Source of the DNA: Candidatus Heimdallarchaeota archaeon
Lineage (GTDB): Archaea; Asgardarchaeota; Heimdallarchaeia; Hodarchaeales; LC-3
NCBI GenBank assembly: GCA_027364495.1
Contig: DAHXPE010000217.1
Coordinates: 1 to 11,230, forward strand
Direction of reading: 5' to 3'
Length of the DNA stretch: 11,230 nucleotides
Under the pieces are notes generated by a model that was not told the origin of the DNA, did not search any database, and saw only the letters and a program-made list of their open reading frames with translations. Positions within the stretch are counted from its first letter, which is position 1, and each line of letters opens with the position of its first letter. Of the stretch, positions 5,912-11,230 are shown in pieces. A program made the position numbers and the translations under genes.

Positions 5912-6967
5912 GCGTCACGTAGCGCTTTGGTAACGGGAGTTACAGGGCAAGATGGTGCATATCTTTCAAAGTTTTTACTGTCGAAAGGTTATAAAGTATT
6001 TGGGACGTTCAGGAGACTGTCATCTCCTAATTTTTGGAGATTAAATTCGCTAGACATTCTAAGCAATGTTGACTTAATTCCAGTCGATTTGTCAGACTTA
6101 AGTTCATTAATTGAGGCATTCAATATTAGTCAACCTGATGAAGTTTACAATTTAGCAGCGCAAAGTTTCGTTGGAAGATCTTTTGAAGAACCCATATCAA
6201 CTGGAGAAATAACTGGTATAAGTGTAACAAGGATGTTGGAAGCATCTAGAATTGTAAAATCTGATGCTAGAATTTATCAAGCCTCCACCAGTGAGATTTA
6301 TGGAAATAATTCGTCAAAAGTTGAAACAGAGAATTCTGTCTTTGCCCCTGCTAGCCCTTACGCAGCAGCAAAATTATACGGGTATTGGATGTCAGATTTA
6401 TACAAAAAAGCTTACGGAATGTTTGTTTCAAACGGAATTCTTTTTAATCATGAGTCTCCTCTTAGGGGATTAGAATTTGTAACAAGAAAAATCACTAATG
6501 CTGTTGCCAAAATAAAATTAGGGTTACAAAATAATTTAGAATTGGGGAATTTATACTCAATTAGAGATTGGGGTTATGCTGAAGATTATGTTGAGGCAAT
6601 GTGGAAAATTTTACAGAATGATTCTCCAGAGGATTTTGTTATTGCTACGGGAATAGGCCACACTGTAAAGGAACTAGTAGATTTAGCGTTTAACTTCGCA
6701 AATTTGAACAGTGAAGATTATGTAAGATCCGTTGACACTTTCAAGAGATTGGTTGATGTTAATTCTTTGGTCGGTGATTCGACTAAAGCTCGTGAATTAT
6801 TAAATTGGTCTCCGAAAACCTCTTTCAACCAATTAATTAAATTAATGTACGAAGAAGATTTAAGAAGATGGGGGAATTTTTTGAACGGTAAAGCCACGGT
6901 TTGGGATGCTCCAACATATAATGACAAAATCAAAATTACAAACGTCAGATATAGTATTAAGATTTAA
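5912..6967 (+). CDS. gmd: GDP-mannose 4,6-dehydratase with an aberrant start codon
   Basis: This extended-SDR enzyme converts GDP-mannose to GDP-4-keto-6-deoxymannose using bound NADP. Numbered from TTG 5927, it shows the T-G-V-T-G-Q-D-G nucleotide loop (3-10), G-T-F-R-R (26-30), N-L-A-A-Q-S-F-V (75-82) and S-T-S-E-I-Y-G (120-126). Tyr145 and Lys149 form the Y-A-A-A-K pair. Gmd-specific blocks F-N-H-E-S-P-L-R-G (173-181), F-V-T-R-K-I (184-189) and L-G-N-L-Y-S-I-R-D-W-G-Y-A (206-218) are present. Length is normal for Gmd (346 or 351 residues). The family starts M-x-x-x-A-L-V-T-G; here codons 5912-5926 read A-S-R-S-A before L-V-T-G, so the expected first codon is GCG instead of GTG or ATG. TTG 5927 is the only standard start after the in-frame TAA at 5909. 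I annotate from 5912 because of the Shine-Dalgarno; the working start may be 5927. Confidence 0.93.
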   Translation, partial: ASRSALVTGVTGQDGAYLSKFLLSKGYKVFGTFRRLSSPNFWRLNSLDILSNVDLIPVDLSDLSSLIEAFNISQPDEVYNLAAQSFVGRSFEEPISTGEITGISVTRMLEASRIVKSDARIYQASTSEIYGNNSSKVETENSVFAPASPYAAAKLYGYWMSDLYKKAYGMFVSNGILFNHESPLRGLEFVTRKITNAVAKIKLGLQNNLELGNLYSIRDWGYAEDYVEAMWKILQNDSPEDFVIATGIGHTVKELVDLAFNFANLNSEDYVRSVDTFKRLVDVNSLVGDSTKARELLNWSPKTSFNQLIKLMYEEDLRRWGNFLNGKATVWDAPTYNDKIKITNVRYSIKI

Positions 6968-6970
6968 TTA

Positions 6971-7771
6971 ATGTATTACAAGAAAAATGAGGGGCAGGAG
7001 TTAATGGATTGGACAAAAATATACAAAAATAAAAATGGCATTTACATAAATGAATTCATGGAAAGATGGGAAGAGGGGGCGATTCAAGCAGAAAATATTG
7101 CTAAATATTTACAAGAGCAGTTTCCCAGCATAAAAAAAATACTAGACATTCCTTGTGGTGTTGGTAGAATCTCAATTCCCTTATCTAGTCTTGGTTATTC
7201 CTTATTGGGTGTGGATTTCTCTAACGAATTCATTACTCAAGCTAACAAAATCTCTTTAGATAAAAATCTGATCGATTGTAAGTTTGAAGTCGGTGATTTT
7301 TCTGATGTAAGTAAATATATTATAGATTTTGAACCGAATGTAATAATCAATTGGTGGACAAGTTTTGGGTATTATGATTATAAACAAGACTTTGATTTCT
7401 TCTTAAACATTAATAAAGCCGCCAAAAATGGAACTTTATTGATGATCGAGACATGGCATAGAAACAATATATTAAATCATCCAATTAAACGATGGTGGAG
7501 AGAATTTGGAAATATGTTAACATTAAACGAGAATCATATTGATCCGTTAGAACGTAAACTGATCACTGATCATAACTATTACAATAAAGAAGGGGATTCG
7601 CTAAAATTAATAGATAAATTCACCTCTTCAATTATTCTTTATGATGCAGCAGATATTATATTATTATTAAAAAATACAGGATGGAAGATTTTAGATGTGT
7701 TCAATAATATAATTGATAGGAAGAAATTCGATCAAACTCAAGATAGAATTGTGGTGATAGCAGTAAAATAG
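6971..7771 (+). CDS. Class I SAM-dependent methyltransferase
   Basis: The product (266 residues, or 255 from Met12) has the Rossmann methyltransferase fold. Motif I is L-D-I-P-C-G-V-G-R at 58-66. The acidic ribose-binding residue is Asp82 in G-V-D-F-S. A G-D-F segment at 108-110 fits the adenine-contact position. I-N-W-W-T-S-F-G-Y-Y-D (126-136) is the post-motif segment seen in small-molecule and sugar methyltransferases, followed by G-T-L-L-M-I-E. The gene starts only 3 nt after the gmd stop, so it is surely co-transcribed with it. A likely job is O- or N-methylation of the amino-deoxy sugar or of the finished glycan, but nothing in the sequence fixes the acceptor. ATG 7004 is a credible alternative start because a purine-rich GAGGGGCAGGAG precedes it and the family usually begins near M-D-W. 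Confidence 0.85.
   Translation: MYYKKNEGQELMDWTKIYKNKNGIYINEFMERWEEGAIQAENIAKYLQEQFPSIKKILDIPCGVGRISIPLSSLGYSLLGVDFSNEFITQANKISLDKNLIDCKFEVGDFSDVSKYIIDFEPNVIINWWTSFGYYDYKQDFDFFLNINKAAKNGTLLMIETWHRNNILNHPIKRWWREFGNMLTLNENHIDPLERKLITDHNYYNKEGDSLKLIDKFTSSIILYDAADIILLLKNTGWKILDVFNNIIDRKKFDQTQDRIVVIAVK
6989..7000 (+). promoter_or_regulatory. Possible ribosome binding site supporting a later methyltransferase start
   Basis: GAGGGGCAGGAG lies just before ATG 7004 and inside the frame opened by ATG 6971. The first G-run is 9 nt and the second GGAG 3 nt from 7004. This supports internal initiation at Met12, but it is not decisive because the motif would also encode E-G-Q-E. Confidence 0.35.
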
Positions 7772-7807
7772 AAATGAACTAATGCAAGGAAGATTTTTGT
7801 ACGCATC

Positions 7808-7845
7808 TCGCAAACTGCGAATCGATGTCAAATAAATTTTTATTT
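7808..7845 (+). terminator. Possible operon terminator: small hairpin and T-rich tract
   Basis: Starting 37 nt after the methyltransferase stop, TCGCA-AAC-TGCGA (7808-7820) can fold into a five-base stem. A T-rich tract (TTTTTATTT, 7837-7845) follows after a gap. Archaeal termination mostly depends on T-tracts, so the second part is the more relevant signal. Support is modest. Confidence 0.3.
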
Positions 7846-8512
7846 AGGAATTATTCTAAGAAAATCACACGTCGGAGATATAACCTTTGATACCATGCTT
7901 TCAAGCAATTATAGTGCGCTCAGTAGTTTTGAGTGTTTATCAACGACTCAACATTAGATATTTTTAAAGGCATGCATTGAAGATCACAAAATTCTGCTTG
8001 TAAAATAAGTAATTTATTCATCCAAAATAGGGTTCTTTTATTCTAACATAGGGCCGTCAAATATTCTATAGGTGTATATGAATTGAACTTTTGAGTGTTG
8101 CATAGTGTTTGGTCATCCCACTATGACTATGAGGGGGAAAAATAGTTCAACCTACACAAAGAAAGTTGATCCTAACATTGCAAAGCTATCCTGGTCTCAT
8201 TGGATTCCATTTTCAACAAGAGTATAAACGCATGAAATAAATAGTAGGATTAAAATTTATCTCAAATATAAGATGTAAATGTTATGACTTTAACACGTTT
8301 ATAGAAAATTTCTGAAGATTTATTTCTTAAAAGAAGCATGAAAATGCCCATACCTGAAATGTGGGTTTGTAAGTAGAATATTGAAGGAATAATGGACGCA
8401 AAGAAATGGGATATGGCCATTATATTGTAATTTTTATTAAACCCCAAAATCATTGTGATCCAAGTGAACAGGCAGTTCTTTGGCTTAATTCACACAGTTA
8501 TCTTAAACTTAT

Positions 8513-8525
8513 TCTTAAAAAAAAG
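8513..8525 (+). promoter_or_regulatory. Possible TATA-type box for the large membrane protein
   Basis: TCTTAAAAAAAAG lies about 28 nt before ATG 8547, which has no Shine-Dalgarno. This fits a leaderless archaeal promoter. A second AT-rich candidate, CTTAAACTTA, lies at 8502-8511. Confidence 0.35.
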
Positions 8526-8546
8526 AGTGCGTTAAGAATTAATACT

Positions 8547-11230
8547 ATGGATTATTATGAATGTGTGAATAGATTTAATTCGAAATTTAAAAATATTATT
8601 TTATTTTCTTTCACAATGTTGATATTAATCATTTTATTTTATTTCCATTTAATTTTTTCTACGTCAGAATATATTGGCTGGGGTAATTTTTATCCACCTA
8701 TTACAAAAGGACAATTGGTTGGTGGAGCTTTTTATATTTTTTGGAAACCTTTAGGAGGAGATGGATCCTTAAACCCTTTTCCTTCAACCACAATGATCAA
8801 TATTGTTTTTAGTACTTTACCAATAACAATTACAAAATCTGTGCTTCCTCTTTGGTTATTTATTAGATTATATATTGTTTTTACGACATTATTTTTAGCT
8901 GCATCTTTTTATCTTCTTTCAAATAGATTTTCAGAAAATTTCTTCGCAAGATTATTTGCTGTGATTTTTTTTATATTTAACGCATTCGAGGTTGATCAAC
9001 TTAGTGCAGGGGATTTTTTACAATTTGTATCTTTGGGGTTTTTACTTTTATCTTTGAATTTTGTTATTCTAAGTAGACAAAGAAAAAACCCCTATAATTT
9101 CCAATTATTAATATCTATTATATTCTTATTTTTATCATTAGGTAATTTACAATTTACCTATTTGGGAGCCTTCCTCTATTTACTATTTTGTATCATTTTT
9201 ACTCCAAATATCATAAACGCTCTTAAGGACAAAAATAAATTGATCAAAGAAATTTTGCTTCCGTTTTTTATTAATTTATTGTTTATATTTTTAATATTTT
9301 TACCATTCATACTCCCCGCTGCTTTCGGTTCATATATAAGTCTTGGTCCAAATTCTTCGTATGCCCAGCCTCTTAGCGAGTTTTCTTTTTTTAGTAATAA
9401 CTTTTTTTCTGTTTTATTTCTTACCCCTTATCCTATTTTGAATGTATCTGAGTTGTCAGTTTCAACTTACCCTGCTTTAGTTGTATTCTTCTGGAACATT
9501 TGTCTTATATTGTCTTTGTCGATCGCTTTAGTTTGGGGGTTTCTAAAAAAAGATGGGAGATTGATCGTCTTTTCCACATTAATATTTTTAGCATCTATTA
9601 TTGGTTCTGGTCCAAAAAGCGTGTTACCTTTCATTCCTATTTTTCTCTACGAACATTTATATGGGTATCAACTTCTTAACGCTTCATACTATTGGGATTG
9701 GATCATAATTTCACCTCTTTACTCAATAATATTTATCTATATATTTCAAGATATTTTTTGTAAAATAAGAAATAGAGGCGTAAAAATAAAGAAAATATCT
9801 TATCGTCGGTTAAATAAATCCTTTTTTTTGTTATTTTCAATTATACTGGTATTTGTTCTCATAATGCCTATAGCATCACAAGGGTATTATAATCAAAATG
9901 GCGTGATAAATAGGGGAGAATACATTCCACCTTATTTTGTAAACCTTTCACAGCAAATCCAAAAACTGACAAATTGTAATTATGATGGTGTTGCGTTTTT
10001 TCCTCCTACTAACGAATTGTACTTATCAGGTGGTTCTCCCCACTTTAACAATCCATTAATGTCTAACGTCCCCTTCAGACTCCCTCCTTCTGAATCTTAC
10101 GGCTCTCTTCCATCTCCCACCTCTTCATACTTTTCAAATGTCTATAATGTATTTTATTCAAATGAGACTACGCATCTTCAAGAACGAATGGGAATTGGTG
10201 GATTTTATTATTTTGTAGTTCTAAAAGATGTAAAAGCATATGGTTATAATGCAAACGGTACAATTAATGAGGAATCTGTTCAAAATATTATGAATTACCA
10301 AGCAGGAATCAAAATGATCTATAACAGTTCAGAATTTGCGATATATGAAAGTTCTTTTAAAAGGAGTGTAGCATATACTCCAAGCAATCCATCAATTCTA
10401 CTTGGAAATTTCTATGCATTAAATTCACTAGCTAATGAAGGAGTTAATATTCTAAATTTTACGATGTTTGAACCTAGTGATATAAATTCAAACAATTGGA
10501 AATGCGTTCTTGGTTATTCACAAAATATAATATTACAAAATTATTCCGACATCAATTCACTTTTTCTAGCTTCGACTAACTACTCTGTTATTTCAATCAA
10601 AAACTATGTAACTCAAATTTATAATAATTCGTATCCACCAATCTCTTGGGTTTATGGCCCAAATTATTATGTTCCTGAAATATCTAATACACCTACTTCT
10701 CCTAACAATTTTGTTTTCACTGAAAGCAATTCATCTATTGTGTTACCAATAACTAATTCTAATGGGAAAAATATTATTTTTTTAAAAGTGTGGTTTTCTG
10801 GATACTCTAATGTTTTAAAATTATATGCTAATGGAAAATTAATTCAAGTCATAAACGCATCTCAAAAAAATTTCTCAGGGTTTAGGTTGGTACAAATTAA
10901 TAACAGTTTCAATTCTAGTTCATTATTGAGTATAAAATCATCTTTATCAAATAAAAATCAAATCAATGCGGTAGGAAACTTATATATCACAAATCAGAGT
11001 CAACTAATTAATAATAAAGAGTGGATCAATAATTTTATCAATTCTAGAAAAATAAATTTATTAAAAATTTCTCAACCTCAAAACTTCAAAATTAACGCAA
11101 GTGTTGTTAATATTTCGTTCAAACCCACATATGGCGGGTTTTCTCTTTACTTATTTTCTTCCACCCCGGTAATAGTGAATTATCCTTACTATGGAAATGA
11201 GAATGTTAATGGGAAAATTTTGACCGCTTT
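8547..11230 (+). CDS. Large multi-span membrane protein with sequon-rich C-terminal domain (GT-C-like?), 3' end outside the window
   Basis: The frame is open without a stop for 894 codons and leaves the window. A short basic N-terminus leads into a first span at about 17-38. Further hydrophobic segments lie near 98-124, 133-147, 157-175, 186-218, 236-260, 305-332, 337-352, 383-400 and 426-444. The first extracytoplasmic loop holds E-Y-I-G-W-G-N-F-Y-P-P (41-51) and G-G-D-G (70-73); an acidic residue early in this loop is typical of GT-C glycosyltransferases and YfhO-type proteins. After residue 445 comes a soluble, probably external region rich in Asn, Ser and Tyr, with 16 N-X-S/T sites, for example at 466, 539, 593, 665, 728, 770, 816 and 855. 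I do not recognise a specific family. A polyprenyl-sugar-using transferase for the nearby glycan pathway is plausible, and a structural surface protein is an alternative. The frame extends upstream without a stop to 8385, with another ATG at 8406, but the preferred start directly precedes the first membrane segment. Confidence 0.85.
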   Translation, partial: MDYYECVNRFNSKFKNIILFSFTMLILIILFYFHLIFSTSEYIGWGNFYPPITKGQLVGGAFYIFWKPLGGDGSLNPFPSTTMINIVFSTLPITITKSVLPLWLFIRLYIVFTTLFLAASFYLLSNRFSENFFARLFAVIFFIFNAFEVDQLSAGDFLQFVSLGFLLLSLNFVILSRQRKNPYNFQLLISIIFLFLSLGNLQFTYLGAFLYLLFCIIFTPNIINALKDKNKLIKEILLPFFINLLFIFLIFLPFILPAAFGSYISLGPNSSYAQPLSEFSFFSNNFFSVLFLTPYPILNVSELSVSTYPALVVFFWNICLILSLSIALVWGFLKKDGRLIVFSTLIFLASIIGSGPKSVLPFIPIFLYEHLYGYQLLNASYYWDWIIISPLYSIIFIYIFQDIFCKIRNRGVKIKKISYRRLNKSFFLLFSIILVFVLIMPIASQGYYNQNGVINRGEYIPPYFVNLSQQIQKLTNCNYDGVAFFPPTNELYLSGGSPHFNNPLMSNVPFRLPPSESYGSLPSPTSSYFSNVYNVFYSNETTHLQERMGIGGFYYFVVLKDVKAYGYNANGTINEESVQNIMNYQAGIKMIYNSSEFAIYESSFKRSVAYTPSNPSILLGNFYALNSLANEGVNILNFTMFEPSDINSNNWKCVLGYSQNIILQNYSDINSLFLASTNYSVISIKNYVTQIYNNSYPPISWVYGPNYYVPEISNTPTSPNNFVFTESNSSIVLPITNSNGKNIIFLKVWFSGYSNVLKLYANGKLIQVINASQKNFSGFRLVQINNSFNSSSLLSIKSSLSNKNQINAVGNLYITNQSQLINNKEWINNFINSRKINLLKISQPQNFKINASVVNISFKPTYGGFSLYLFSSTPVIVNYPYYGNENVNGKILTA

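Larger units (their letters stand above)
7772..8546. other. Long spacer without a convincing gene
   Basis: In these 775 bp I find only short frames. One plus-strand frame from ATG 8123 to TAA 8225-8227 encodes 34 residues ending S-W-S-H-W-I-P-F-S-T-R-V; it has no recognisable family or ribosome site and may be a relic. A seven-base inverted repeat (CATAGTG 8101-8107, CACTATG 8119-8125) overlaps its start. An 11-base sequence TTTTGAGTGTT occurs near 7928 and again near 8089. A minus-strand frame at 8262-8453 has no family support. The stretch could be a decayed gene or the regulatory region of the membrane-protein gene. Confidence 0.5.

Noticed and set aside
8262..8453. Minus-strand 63-codon open frame with hydrophobic residues
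   Set aside because: It has no Shine-Dalgarno, no recognisable domain and no supporting context; AT-rich spacers often give such frames.
8406..8546. Longer N-terminus of the large membrane protein from ATG 8406
   Set aside because: The frame is open, but the extra 47 residues lack membrane or domain features, and a TATA-like box fits a leaderless start at 8547 better.
1..11230. CRISPR array, tRNA or rRNA genes, toxin-antitoxin or defence genes
   Set aside because: No regularly spaced repeats, cloverleaf-like segments or defence-protein motifs were seen on either strand.

Overview
The window is an AT-rich accessory region carrying a surface-polysaccharide or protein-glycosylation locus. It holds parts of three glycosyltransferase-type genes, a nucleotide-sugar operon (sugar aminotransferase, GDP-mannose 4,6-dehydratase, SAM methyltransferase), a dead ISL3-family insertion sequence and the first 894 codons of a very large multi-membrane-span protein. 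Several traits suggest an archaeon, perhaps a Thermoplasmata-like acidophile: leaderless-looking starts with TATA-type boxes about 25-28 nt upstream, heavy use of AGA/AGG and ATA codons, and a predicted extracytoplasmic domain packed with N-X-S/T sequons. This taxonomic reading is inference; a bacterium is not excluded.

Layout. 1-1474 is a minus-strand pair: a complete GT-B glycosyltransferase (341-1474) followed downstream by the start of a second, probably glycosyltransferase-like gene that leaves the window at base 1. A perfect 42-bp inverted repeat (1-42 and 318-359) starts at the first base of the window and covers the end of one gene and the coding sequence of the other. 1475-2055 is a gene-free divergent spacer. 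2056-3171 is a plus-strand GT-B glycosyltransferase that has lost both glutamates of the EX7E motif. About 3413-4641 is an ISL3-type element, richer in G+C than its surroundings, whose transposase is broken by four frameshifts. 4781-7771 is a tight operon: a DegT/DnrJ/EryC1 aminotransferase resembling GDP-perosamine synthase, gmd, and a class I SAM methyltransferase. 7772-8546 has no convincing gene. From 8547 to the window end runs an open, unfinished reading frame for a membrane protein with about ten predicted spans and a large sequon-rich C-terminal domain.

How the genes fit together. Gmd would turn GDP-mannose into GDP-4-keto-6-deoxymannose, and the adjacent PLP aminotransferase could aminate it to GDP-perosamine. 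The methyltransferase might then modify the sugar, and the glycosyltransferases would use it to build a surface glycan. The large membrane protein could be a GT-C-like enzyme or a glycosylated surface protein. The pathway is inferred from conserved motifs and gene order.

The clearest oddities are the inverted repeat at the edge, a missing start codon at the expected gmd start (GCG at 5912 behind a well-placed Shine-Dalgarno), the four same-direction frameshifts in the transposase, and the degenerate glycosyltransferase motif. I saw no clearly new defence or mobile system, tRNA, rRNA or CRISPR array.
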